Shown one piece after another: positions 1 through 7,826 of a stretch of DNA of 38,917 nt; position 1 is the stretch's first letter, and each line of letters begins with the position of its first letter. The DNA comes from HGM04593 sp045589695 (GTDB taxonomy: Bacteria; Bacteroidota; Bacteroidia; Bacteroidales; Bacteroidaceae). Location of the stretch: contig JAZNPP010000019.1 of NCBI GenBank assembly GCA_045589695.1, forward strand, positions 1-38,917, read 5' to 3'. The notes beneath the pieces are model-generated. The model worked only from the letters and a program-made list of their open reading frames with translations. It was not told the origin of the DNA and did no database searches. The translations under genes were made by a program, and so were the position numbers.

Positions 1-55
1 ACCCAAGGAGTTGAATACAAATTTTGTCTTCCTAAGACCGCTTGGCCTCCGACTT
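1..55. other. MGI/BGI sequencing adapter with 10-nt barcode (artefact)
   Basis: Positions 24-55 equal the reverse complement of the 32-nt MGI/BGI read-1 adapter that begins AAGTCGGAGGCC. Positions 3-13 (CCAAGGAGTTG) equal the end of the other adapter arm. The two are separated by exactly 10 nt (14-23), the size and place of the sample barcode in that library design. The adapter is recalled from general knowledge and was not looked up. These bases are not genomic, and the contig really starts at 56. Confidence 0.93.
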
Positions 56-98
56 AAGAGGCAATTTCAACGACGTGCCGACAGCTATGAGCAGACCG
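56..98. repeat. 43-bp exact repeat shared by the two Pit genes
   Basis: The 43 bases at 56-98 are identical to 2565-2607 in the second Pit gene and encode the same conserved transporter segment. The genuine contig sequence stops exactly at the outer edge of this match. This suggests that near-identity between the tandem paralogues broke the assembly there. Confidence 0.85.
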
Positions 99-1381
99 CC
101 GAGCACGAGGTTCACCGAAGCGCGTACAAGGTCGAACGCAACGTCTTCACGCTCTTCGAGCGGAGCAAAACGCTTATTGACCCACTTCTTCACGCTCTTC
201 GGAGTCTTTTTAGCGATAACATCGACAAGTTTAGTCACTGAACGCACCATATTACGTGCAATAGAAGATGTTCCGAACATCTCGTTGCCCTCGTCCTGCT
301 GGCTTGACAGATCGATAGAAGTCTGAAGCACCTTGCGTGCCTTCTTGCTTGTAAACAGAGAGTAAACCATGATGGCTCCGGCCGCGATGAGGAACAGAAC
401 GTTTGTCTTTGACGGCAAGTTCAGAGAACTCATCATGAACGTATCGACAGCGCCGGCACCGTTAGCGACGAAATCCTTGAAAGACTCGAAGCCAGCCAAA
501 GTAACACCGATGAAGTTCACAAGGTCATTACCCGCAAAAGCCATTGCCAATGAGAATGTACCCATGAGAACAACAATCTTCAATACATTAACCTTGCACC
601 AGTGAAGCACCTGCATCAACAACGTAAAGAAGACGAAAGCTACAAGAAGGAAGAGAGTTGTCTCTTCAAAAAGCAGATGCTTGACGTCTGCAGGCAGGAA
701 GCTTAACAACGCACTGCCTTTCAAGCCCTTGATAAGCATAAAGTATATGATGGCCGTTGTAGCGAAACCGCCGTACAAGCCTATTTTGCGGCCAAGATTC
801 TTACGGTAATGGAATGTGAATATCAGACGTGACAGCCACTGTACCACAAGACCGAATACAAAAGCTATAGCCACAGACAGGAAAATCGAGATAATGATTG
901 TCATAGCCCTGTCCGTATTGAGCATTGAGAGACCTTCGCCGCCAGAGCTGATGAGCGCCGTAACGAAAGAGGCGCCGAGCAGTTCGAACACCATTGATAC
1001 CGTTGTAGACGTAGGCAAGCCCAATGAGTTGAAGAGGTCGAGCAAGAAAACGTCGCTTATCACGACCGCAAGATATATGCACATCACATTCCCGAAACTG
1101 AAGAAGCTCGGGTCAAAAATTCCGTGACGGGCTACATCCATCATGCCGCTGCTGAATGACGCTCCCACAAAGACGCCGACCGCAGCGACTATAAGCACAT
1201 GTTTCAGTTTTGCAGCCTTAGAGCCGACAGCCGAACTCAAGAAATTCACGGCGTCATTGCTGACACCGACAGTAAGGTCAATTACTGCAAGGGTGAACAT
1301 GAACAGGACTACAAAGAGATAGGAGAGTTCCGTTGCACCGAGCGACGACACATAGGATACTATGTCATTAAAAAAATCCAT
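56..1381 (-). CDS. Pit-family inorganic phosphate transporter, copy 1 (3' end missing)
   Basis: Inner-membrane permease for inorganic phosphate, Pit/PHO4 type. It has many hydrophobic segments and both signature repeats, GVSNDAVNF near the N-terminus and FAGNDLVNF near residue 280. It matches its neighbour at 1614-3875 almost throughout, up to the shared GTSLKLPL. There the genuine sequence ends after 442 codons. The next seven codons (KSEAKRS) and the stop at 32-34 are translated adapter, so the apparent 449-residue protein is false. By comparison with the 753-residue paralogue, roughly 300 C-terminal residues are missing, including the last membrane segments and the PhoU-like tail. The gene is probably intact in the organism. 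It is transcribed leftward, and an 11-bp phased TTACA array lies upstream. Confidence 0.9.
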
Positions 1382-1452
1382 AAAATAATGTATTTTGTTT
1401 ATTGTCTTTCAAGCAATTGATTCAACATACGCAAATGCGCCTGCTTTTCATT

Positions 1453-1514
1453 TTACAAAATTTGAGAATTAACATTACAGCCGTATTGCATTATTGTTAC
1501 AAAATTGTTACAAA
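1453..1514 (-). promoter_or_regulatory. Phased TTACA (TGTAA) array upstream of Pit copy 1, Pho-box-like
   Basis: TTACA occurs on the plus strand at 1453, 1475, 1497 and 1508, all on an 11-bp grid. The last two lie in two perfect 11-bp direct repeats, ATTGTTACAAA (1493-1503 and 1504-1514). Read in the gene direction the unit is TGTAAC/T. Direct repeats at 11-bp spacing are the known architecture of PhoB-type Pho boxes, and the same pattern precedes the paralogue. That PhoB binds here is inferred. Confidence 0.6.
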
Positions 1515-1552
1515 AATATACATTCATTTTAAAATGCAAAATAAAAGGGAAT

Positions 1553-1586
1553 AAAAAAGTCGGCAGGCACTTTATGCCTGCCGACT
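1553..1586 (-). terminator. Rho-independent terminator of Pit copy 2
   Basis: A perfect 12-bp stem (1558-1569 with 1575-1586) has a 5-nt loop and a run of A on its left. On the minus strand this reads as a GC-rich hairpin followed by a U-tract. It lies 27 bp past the stop codon of the 1614-3875 gene. Confidence 0.88.
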
Positions 1587-1613
1587 TGCCTGCCGATTCC
1601 GGCCATGCATATA

Positions 1614-3875
1614 TCATGCAAAATATTTCTTGCTGCCTCGCAACAGATTTCTCGCCTCGCTCAACAACTCATGAGATTCCTGTATAAGATTAAGATACAC
1701 GAAATCAATTCTGAGGCTGCCTTCGGCCTGATTCAGACGCTGCGTATGAAGTTTTCTGAGCTGGACAAGTTCACGTTTAAGTCCCTTCGCATGCTCCGAG
1801 ACAGCATCGGCCGCACTGTAATCGCCGGTTGAGATTATACAGCTTATGTCAAGAAGGACATCATAAACCTTTACGCAGTATGGAGTGAATTCGTCGGCAA
1901 GTCTCACGGGCAGAGGACTGAAGCTATGCTCGACATGTTCTTTTATAGGTTCTGCTATACGCATAAGGGTATTAAGCATTTGCTGACAGCTGTTTGAACT
2001 CAAATGATACCACGTACCGCGTTCAAAGGCGAGTTGCCGGTCTATCCGCTGCAGCCCGCGTGTCTCAAAGCGACGGTTTTTCTTCAGCAGACCCTTTTCG
2101 CCGACAATCTTCGCCATTGAGCTTTTTACAGGGCGAAGCGAATCCTTCGCAAAAGCGTCGAAAACAAGTTTATATGTTACAGCCGAGAAATTCAGGGAAC
2201 TTGACAGGGTTTCCGCAGAACGTTCCTTAAGCGCATTCCAAACCTCTTCTTCGTTCTCGCTTGCAAGAATGATATTCATGTTCCCGTCGGCCTTTTCGGC
2301 CTCACGTTTCTTGTCGAACTGCATCTTGCTGCGGTATAACAGATATATTACAAGCGCAATCATTGCGAACATTGCCACAAGACCTCCGAAGTACATCACG
2401 AGCGCCACAAGCGCTGATATCATGAAGGCTGCGCCAGCTGTAATGAGCCAGCCGCCGACAACGGAAACGACGCCTGTCACGCGGTAAACGGCGCTCTCAC
2501 GTCCCCATGCACGGTCGGCAAGAGAGGAGCCCATACCTACCATGAATGTAACGTAGGTAGTAGAAAGAGGCAATTTCAACGACGTGCCGACAGCTATGAG
2601 CAGACCGGCAAGTACAAGATTTACCGATGCGCGGACAAGGTCGAACGCGATATCCTCACGTTCTTCAAGCGGAGTAAAACGTTTGTTCACCCAGTTTTTC
2701 ATGCCGGCCGGGGTCTTGCGCGCGACAGCGGTAACAGCTTTTGCTGTAACCCGCACAATGTTACGGGCGAACGAAGAGGTACCGAACAGTTCGTCTTCAC
2801 CGTCCTGCTGTGCCGAGAGGCTCAATGATGTCTGCAACACCCTGCGCGCCTTGCTGCTTTTCCATAATGCCACGACCATTATAATGCCTGCCACGAAAAG
2901 GAATATCGCAGATTTTTTTGCAGGACCCGACAACGAGGTCATCATAAGTTCGTCGGGAGAGAGCCCCGATGACACATATACAAGGAAAGAGTCGAAACCG
3001 GCCAATGTCACGCCCAAAAAGTTCACGAGGTCATTGCCTGCAAACGCCAATGCGAGCGAGAATGTACCCACAAGAACGACAACCTTCAAGACATTGACTT
3101 TGAGCCAATGCAGCAACTGCATGAGCAATGTGAAGAAAACGAAGCAGCCGGCAAGTATAAAGGCGGTATTCTCATCGACAAACTGCTTTACGCCGGCTGT
3201 CACGATAGCCGTGCCTTTCAGTCCTTTTATAAGCATGAAATAGACGATTGAGGTAATTGCCACACCGCCGAATACACCTATCTTAGAGCCGAGATTTCTC
3301 TTATAATGAAAGGTAAAGATAAGGCGTGATATCCACTGCACCACAAGGCCGAATACAAAGGCTATCACCACAGAGAGGAATATCGATATTATCATCACCA
3401 GAGCCTTGTCCGTATTAAGCAGCCCCATAATGTCTATGTCGGCATCGCTCATGGCAACTTTCATAACCGCTGCCACGAATGCGGCTCCAAGAAGTTCGAA
3501 CACCATTGACACAGTCGTAGATGTAGGCAAACCAAGAGAGTTGAAGAGGTCAAGCAGGAATACGTCGCTCACCATCACGGCAAGGAATATCACCATGACC
3601 TCGCTGAAAGCAAAGCTCTCGGGGTTGAATATGCCGTTCCTGGCAACCTCCATCATGCCGTTGCTGAAAGCCGCGCCGATAAACACTCCCGCCGATGCGA
3701 CAAGCAAGATATGCTTGAATTTTGCGGCCTTGCAGCCGAACGCCGAGCCTAAGAAATTCACGGCATCGTTGCTGACACCTACCCATAGATCTATTACCGC
3801 AAGAACGAAAAGAAAAAGAACAATGAGCAGATAGGCCCATTGAGTGCCGCTCATTTCCATTAAAAACAGTTCCAT
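1614..3875 (-). CDS. Pit-family inorganic phosphate transporter with PhoU-like C-terminal domain, copy 2
   Basis: A 753-residue inner-membrane phosphate permease. The two inverted Pit signatures are visible as GVSNDAVNF (about 33-41) and FAGNDLVNF (278-286). The last membrane block begins near KLPLSTTYVTF. The final 200 or so residues are hydrophilic and helical with many charged residues, resembling the PhoU-like domain fused to Pit proteins in Bacteroidota. The start Met at 3875 is followed by MELFLMEMSG and a first hydrophobic helix. It sits downstream of a six-slot TTACA array and ends in its own terminator, so it is probably a single-gene unit induced by phosphate limitation. It is a tandem duplicate of the preceding gene. 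Confidence 0.93.
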   Translation of the reverse strand: MELFLMEMSGTQWAYLLIVLFLFVLAVIDLWVGVSNDAVNFLGSAFGCKAAKFKHILLVASAGVFIGAAFSNGMMEVARNGIFNPESFAFSEVMVIFLAVMVSDVFLLDLFNSLGLPTSTTVSMVFELLGAAFVAAVMKVAMSDADIDIMGLLNTDKALVMIISIFLSVVIAFVFGLVVQWISRLIFTFHYKRNLGSKIGVFGGVAITSIVYFMLIKGLKGTAIVTAGVKQFVDENTAFILAGCFVFFTLLMQLLHWLKVNVLKVVVLVGTFSLALAFAGNDLVNFLGVTLAGFDSFLVYVSSGLSPDELMMTSLSGPAKKSAIFLFVAGIIMVVALWKSSKARRVLQTSLSLSAQQDGEDELFGTSSFARNIVRVTAKAVTAVARKTPAGMKNWVNKRFTPLEEREDIAFDLVRASVNLVLAGLLIAVGTSLKLPLSTTYVTFMVGMGSSLADRAWGRESAVYRVTGVVSVVGGWLITAGAAFMISALVALVMYFGGLVAMFAMIALVIYLLYRSKMQFDKKREAEKADGNMNIILASENEEEVWNALKERSAETLSSSLNFSAVTYKLVFDAFAKDSLRPVKSSMAKIVGEKGLLKKNRRFETRGLQRIDRQLAFERGTWYHLSSNSCQQMLNTLMRIAEPIKEHVEHSFSPLPVRLADEFTPYCVKVYDVLLDISCIISTGDYSAADAVSEHAKGLKRELVQLRKLHTQRLNQAEGSLRIDFVYLNLIQESHELLSEARNLLRGSKKYFA

Positions 3876-3925
3876 AATGATTTTTTACTTTATTCAATTT
3901 ACGATGCAAAAATCATCATTACAGA

Positions 3926-3985
3926 TTACACGGCTATTACAGCCGCATTAAACAAAAATTACACGATTGTTACATTATTATTACA
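3926..3985 (-). promoter_or_regulatory. Six-slot phased TTACA (TGTAA) array upstream of Pit copy 2, Pho-box-like
   Basis: TTACA starts at 3926, 3937, 3959, 3970 and 3981, with TTAAA in the intervening slot at 3948, giving six consecutive 11-bp units. An extra TTACA at 3919 is out of phase. The array ends 51 bp from the start codon, so it would sit just upstream of the core promoter. Its 11-bp spacing fits tandem PhoB monomer sites. The assignment to PhoB is inference from spacing and from the phosphate-transporter context. Confidence 0.65.
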
Positions 3986-3988
3986 ATC

Positions 3989-4027
3989 AAAAAAGGCTGT
4001 GCGGAAAACAACAGCCGCACAGCCTTT
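3989..4027 (-). terminator. Rho-independent terminator of the DcaP-like porin gene
   Basis: A perfect 13-bp stem, 3992-4004 with 4015-4027, has a 10-nt loop and flanking A residues on the left that become the U-tract on the minus strand. It lies 15 bp past the porin stop codon. Confidence 0.87.
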
Positions 4028-4042
4028 CAAATAATCAAGTTT

Positions 4043-5329
4043 TCAGAAATCGTACCTTGCCGAAAGGTTTACACGGTTGGCGTTATATACCTTTTCGTTG
4101 AAATCCGTTCTCCAGCCGTGCAGATACTCCACGCCCACCTGCAGGTTTTTTGTGACATTATATACTGCGTTAGCGACAACGTACTGTCCTTTACGATAGC
4201 CTTCGGGGTTGAATTCGGCATAACCGTTGCGGGAATGCATCGCCGTTTGGCTGTATGCGGCAGAAACGAAGAATTTTTTAGTAAAGTTATACTGAGCGCC
4301 CGCATACCAGCATTCGCTCCTGAGCAGCATGGCCTTTCCGGGGGACTTAGGGTCGGGAAGAATATCCACTCCTACATTAGATATATTATTTACAAGAGAG
4401 CCTATGCCCTCGCCTATCGTGAACTGTCCTTTCAGCTGCAGCCCGCCGATTGTGGCAAGCAGAGAGGCCTGCGCTCCCCAACCTACTATGTCGGAATTCT
4501 TGCCTGTAAGTTTGTCGGTGTAATACATATCACGCATCACGGCGCCGAGCCGTATATGGTTATTGCTGTTTCCCATAAGGTCGTACTGCACGAATACCGG
4601 CACATTAGGTATACGCTGGGCATCCGCCGCCACGAATTCGTTCTCACCGACATTCATGTCGGGGTTCTCTACAGCCACGCCCATCGAGAGTCCCCAATCA
4701 AAAGCATATTTCAGCATAACCTGAGCAGTACGATAGAAGGTCATGCCGCAAGGACCGCCGTAATCGAGCGTCGTGGGTATAGCGTCGATATCCATAAAAG
4801 CGCCTATTCCGTAACCGAACTTCAGATATTTAGTGCTCATATATGCGTTCAGCAGCTGAAAGCCAAGACCGCCGCCTCTCCAGTTTCCCGATGTATACAC
4901 CACAAAATCGCCCAAGAAACGGCTTCGGCCTACAAGTTTCATGAACACGGTAGAGTTCGTCATGTCCAGACGAAACTGGCTCGACGGGCCTCCCTTGCGA
5001 TAAATTGCCGAAGGAAGGAAATCCACGTTATCGACAGCCCTGTCGAAGTCATACTCTATCCTTGTCTGCAGATAACCGCCGATACCGAGAGCCCAAGTAC
5101 CTTCTTGGTCTACAAGAACAAAACGCGGCGCGCGGGCGTCGTGATGATAAGAGCTCTGCGTATTCTGGAAAATCTCCACTACATCGGGAGCCTCATTGAC
5201 CGTTTCGCTGATGCAAATCATTGGAGTGACTTCCTCCTTTTCCAGTTCAACCCAACGCTGTGCGGCGACAGGGGCGAATGCCGACAACGACAAGGCCGAC
5301 AGCAACAAAACTTTAGAAAATCTCTTCAT
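4043..5329 (-). CDS. DcaP-like outer-membrane porin
   Basis: A 428-residue outer-membrane beta-barrel protein. The chosen start (5329, MKRFSKVLLL) gives a clean signal peptide ending near APVAAQ. An upstream in-frame ATG would add 14 residues before it and is unlikely. After a short linker the sequence alternates amphipathic strands and ends in ARYDF, the C-terminal Phe typical of barrels recognised by the Bam machinery. The segment MDIDAIPTTLDYGGP strongly resembles the constriction-loop region of DcaP-type porins, which take up negatively charged small molecules. The substrate here is unknown. It is divergent from an AraC-type regulator and separated by its own terminator from the phosphate transporter genes. 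Confidence 0.82.
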   Translation of the reverse strand: MKRFSKVLLLSALSLSAFAPVAAQRWVELEKEEVTPMICISETVNEAPDVVEIFQNTQSSYHHDARAPRFVLVDQEGTWALGIGGYLQTRIEYDFDRAVDNVDFLPSAIYRKGGPSSQFRLDMTNSTVFMKLVGRSRFLGDFVVYTSGNWRGGGLGFQLLNAYMSTKYLKFGYGIGAFMDIDAIPTTLDYGGPCGMTFYRTAQVMLKYAFDWGLSMGVAVENPDMNVGENEFVAADAQRIPNVPVFVQYDLMGNSNNHIRLGAVMRDMYYTDKLTGKNSDIVGWGAQASLLATIGGLQLKGQFTIGEGIGSLVNNISNVGVDILPDPKSPGKAMLLRSECWYAGAQYNFTKKFFVSAAYSQTAMHSRNGYAEFNPEGYRKGQYVVANAVYNVTKNLQVGVEYLHGWRTDFNEKVYNANRVNLSARYDF

Positions 5330-5386
5330 AATAGCTGTTTTTTTAATTGTTTTACACAGAATTGAAAACATACGAACCGCGATAAT

Positions 5387-5419
5387 GTTCTTGCTGCGAA
5401 CGGAAACCGCGGCAAGAAC
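5387..5419. promoter_or_regulatory. 12-bp hairpin between porin and AraC-type regulator genes
   Basis: GTTCTTGCTGCG (5387-5398) pairs with CGCGGCAAGAAC (5408-5419), with one G-T pair, around a 9-nt loop. It lies 57 bp upstream of the porin start and 143 bp upstream of the regulator start. No U-tract follows on either strand, so it is not an obvious terminator. It could be an operator for the neighbouring AraC-type protein or a leader RNA structure. Confidence 0.4.
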
Positions 5420-5562
5420 AGGAAGACTGGAAGAGGAATATCAATATAAATAGAGTCATTTTTGTCAAAAAAAAACTTTATTTGTTAAGATTTTTTATTT
5501 TCTTTGCAGAAACACGTCATCGGAGAAGTCGCCGACTGAACGATGCCGCATTTACTGAAACT

Positions 5563-6477
5563 ATGAAAGAGAACACTATCACCGAAAAAAAGAAGGTCGA
5601 GCATTTCAAATACCTTCAAGCTTCGCCCCGTGACAAGTCGTGGGGGCTTGCGATAACCACCGCCGGTTTTCAGCACGTGCATACGGGTGAGACTTACCCG
5701 TTATCGTCGCACCCCGACGGTTATAATTTTCCCGAGAACAAACGAAGAGTACTCAATGAGTACCAACTTGTATACATCACACGAGGGTCGGGTTATTTCG
5801 AGAGCGCTTCATGCCCGAGAACAAAGATTGAGGCCGGCATGATGTTCATGCTTTTCCCAGGAGAGTGGCACACTTTCGCCCCAGACCCGGAGACAGGGTG
5901 GGACGACCATTGGGTAGGCTTCAACGGCATATACATGGACGACAAGATTAAAAGCGGCTTCTTCACATTCAAGAACTGTGTCTTCCGTGTCGGAGTGGAC
6001 GAACGTATCATCAACACCTATCATGAAATAATAGACATCATTTCAAATGAGCAAAAAGGATTTCAGCAGATGGTTGCAGGCCTTACGATGTCGCTTATCG
6101 GCAGAGTTTATTACGAGAATATCAACTATTCGAATAACGACAGCTACATCATACGCATAATAAATCAGGCCAAAGTAATAATGAAAGAGGACCTTGCAGG
6201 GAAAAAGGACCTTGAGGATATAGCGAAGTCGCTCAATATAAGCTATTCGCTGTTCCGGCGAGAATTCAAGAACCTGTGCGGAATATCGCCGGGACAATAC
6301 CGACTGGAATTGAAGCTGGCAAAGGCAAAGGAACTGCTGAATTCGACCAACATGAGCATTGCCGAAATTTCTAACATACTCTACTTCGAATGTCTCGGGC
6401 AGTTCTCGACGTTCTTCAGAAAAAGGACCGGAGTACCGCCGCTTGAGTTCCGCAAGCGGGGGCCTAAAAACATTTAA
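5563..6477 (+). CDS. AraC-family transcriptional regulator with cupin sensor domain
   Basis: A 304-residue DNA-binding regulator. Residues up to about 150 form an AraC-type cupin sensor, with the stretch YITRGSGYFES and the MMFMLFPGEWHTF strand pair typical of the ligand pocket. The C-terminal 100 residues hold two helix-turn-helix units, including DLEDIAKSLNISYSLFRREF and the closing FSTFFRKRTGVPPLEFR. The start at 5563 (MKENTITEKKK) is preferred over one 27 codons upstream because the extra N-terminus is basic and unlike the family. It probably senses a small ligand such as a sugar. Divergence from the porin gene suggests that as one target, which is inference. Confidence 0.88.
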   Translation: MKENTITEKKKVEHFKYLQASPRDKSWGLAITTAGFQHVHTGETYPLSSHPDGYNFPENKRRVLNEYQLVYITRGSGYFESASCPRTKIEAGMMFMLFPGEWHTFAPDPETGWDDHWVGFNGIYMDDKIKSGFFTFKNCVFRVGVDERIINTYHEIIDIISNEQKGFQQMVAGLTMSLIGRVYYENINYSNNDSYIIRIINQAKVIMKEDLAGKKDLEDIAKSLNISYSLFRREFKNLCGISPGQYRLELKLAKAKELLNSTNMSIAEISNILYFECLGQFSTFFRKRTGVPPLEFRKRGPKNI

Positions 6478-6559
6478 AATAGAGTAACATATTCTAAAAT
6501 ATTTGTTTTTTACGAGTACATGCGGCAACTTGCGCTTGTAATTAATTAAAAGCGGTATT

Positions 6560-7258
6560 ATGAAGAAGATTATTTTTGCGGCAATAATTGCCTGCACAGC
6601 GTTGGTTATCCCTGCAAAAGGGCAAAACGTTCCTTACATTGACATGAACACTACGGTAGAACGTGAGGTCACGCCCGATGAATTGTATATAAGGATAACA
6701 ATAAATGAGAATGACTACAAGGGAAAAAGCAGCCTTGAGCAGATGCAGTCGGCCATGATAGGCGTTCTTATGGCCAACAAAGTGGATATTCCGGAGTGCC
6801 TTACGCTCAACTACATGGGAAGCGACATAAGCTACACGAAGTTCATGAAGAACATAAAGCCCAAGAGCGAGGCGACATACACGTTGAAGCTGAACGATGT
6901 TATAGCCATGCAAAAGATTATCGCCGCACTCGAAGAGCGTCAGATATCAAATATAGCATTGGTCAAGCTGCGTTACAGCAAGGAAAACGAGCTTAAGGCC
7001 TCAATGGCTGTAGAGGCAATGCGACAGGCACAGAGCGAGGCGAGGACCCTGGCTGGAGCGGTAGGACAGGAGATAGGAAAGGCTATAAGCATAAATTCCT
7101 GGATGAACGGCGGCGAGGGGATACAGCCAAGACTGTATAAGGCACGTTCAAGCATGGCCGACAATGCAGTAATGGAGAACAGAGAGCCGGCTCCCGATTT
7201 TGGAGTAAGCAAACTCACTTACCGGTTCAATGTAAACGTAAGATTCGAACTGAAATAA
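6560..7258 (+). CDS. SIMPL (DUF541) domain periplasmic protein
   Basis: A 232-residue exported protein. MKKIIFAAIIACTALVIPAKGQ is a standard signal peptide. The rest fits the SIMPL/DUF541 family: an initial TTVEREVTPDELYIRI strand, a central helix pair, then the conserved MAVEAMRQAQSEARTLAGA helix and a final strand region ending NVNVRFELK. Family members act in the periplasm or at the outer membrane, and their biochemical role is poorly defined. It lies 82 bp after the AraC-type gene on the same strand. A hairpin follows its stop codon. Confidence 0.85.
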   Translation: MKKIIFAAIIACTALVIPAKGQNVPYIDMNTTVEREVTPDELYIRITINENDYKGKSSLEQMQSAMIGVLMANKVDIPECLTLNYMGSDISYTKFMKNIKPKSEATYTLKLNDVIAMQKIIAALEERQISNIALVKLRYSKENELKASMAVEAMRQAQSEARTLAGAVGQEIGKAISINSWMNGGEGIQPRLYKARSSMADNAVMENREPAPDFGVSKLTYRFNVNVRFELK

Positions 7259-7282
7259 CAAAGATTCTGAACATTATGACAG

Positions 7283-7313
7283 TATGCGGTGTTTTTACAT
7301 GAAACACCGCATA
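7283..7313. terminator. Hairpin between SIMPL and DoxX-like genes
   Basis: TATGCGGTGTTT (7283-7294) pairs perfectly with AAACACCGCATA (7302-7313) around a 7-nt loop. It ends only 2 bp before the DoxX-like ATG at 7316. No clear T-run follows. It may terminate the SIMPL transcript, or, if read through, occlude the start region of the next gene. Confidence 0.55.
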
Positions 7314-7315
7314 CC

Positions 7316-7750
7316 ATGTATTTACAGAAAATCAAGAACTTTTTGTTCAGCGAGCCTGACACGCCGACAGGCTACTCGATAGTGCTGCTGATAGCACGTA
7401 TAATGTTCGGCACGCTTTTCATGTGGCACGGAATAGCCAAGTGGACCACATTCTACTGGGAAACAGAGAATTTCCCCGACCCCATCGGCATCGGCAGCAC
7501 GTTGTCGTTCTGGCTTGCCGTTTTTGCCGAGGTGGCATGCTCCTTCGGAGTGATTCTCGGAGCATTGTTCAGAATCAGCCTCATTCCTATGATTTTCACG
7601 ATGTGCGTGGCGCTTTTTGTCATACACGGAGAAGACCCGCTAAGCGTAAAGGAACCGGCATTGATGTACCTTACTATATTTCTGTTGCTGTTCATCAGCG
7701 GGCCGGGAGAGTTTTCCATTGACAAGATTCTGCGACGAATAATGGGATAA
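7316..7750 (+). CDS. DoxX-like family membrane protein
   Basis: A 144-residue integral membrane protein with four predicted transmembrane helices. ARIMFGTLFMWHGIAKW in the first helix is the hallmark of the DoxX/SURF4-like family, followed by an acidic loop, FAEVACSFGVILG in helix 2, and IFTMCVALFVIH in helix 3. The start at 7316 (MYLQKIKNFLF) is chosen because the upstream GTG at 7289 would translate through the hairpin. Family members are linked to redox or quinone-associated functions, but no specific role can be assigned. A bidirectional terminator follows immediately. Confidence 0.85.
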   Translation: MYLQKIKNFLFSEPDTPTGYSIVLLIARIMFGTLFMWHGIAKWTTFYWETENFPDPIGIGSTLSFWLAVFAEVACSFGVILGALFRISLIPMIFTMCVALFVIHGEDPLSVKEPALMYLTIFLLLFISGPGEFSIDKILRRIMG

Positions 7751-7789
7751 ACAAACCGATGTGCCGCATCAACGGCACATCGGTTTGTT
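7750..7789. terminator. Bidirectional terminator between DoxX-like gene and sialidase
   Basis: A 17-bp perfect stem (7750-7766 with 7773-7789) has a 6-nt loop, with A-rich and T-rich stem bases at its outer ends. It lies between convergent genes and can serve both. It overlaps the last base of the DoxX-like stop codon. Confidence 0.88.
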
Positions 7790-7826
7790 ATAGAAATTAC
7801 AATCATTCCGTTTACATCACAGCGCC

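Noticed and set aside
4118..5365. A 415-codon open frame on the plus strand opposite the porin
   Set aside because: It is antisense to a porin with clear signal peptide and barrel end. Its translation is His/Cys/Arg-rich without any recognisable domain.
5330..5371. Upstream in-frame ATG for the porin at 5371
   Set aside because: It would place 14 basic and polar residues before a standard signal peptide.
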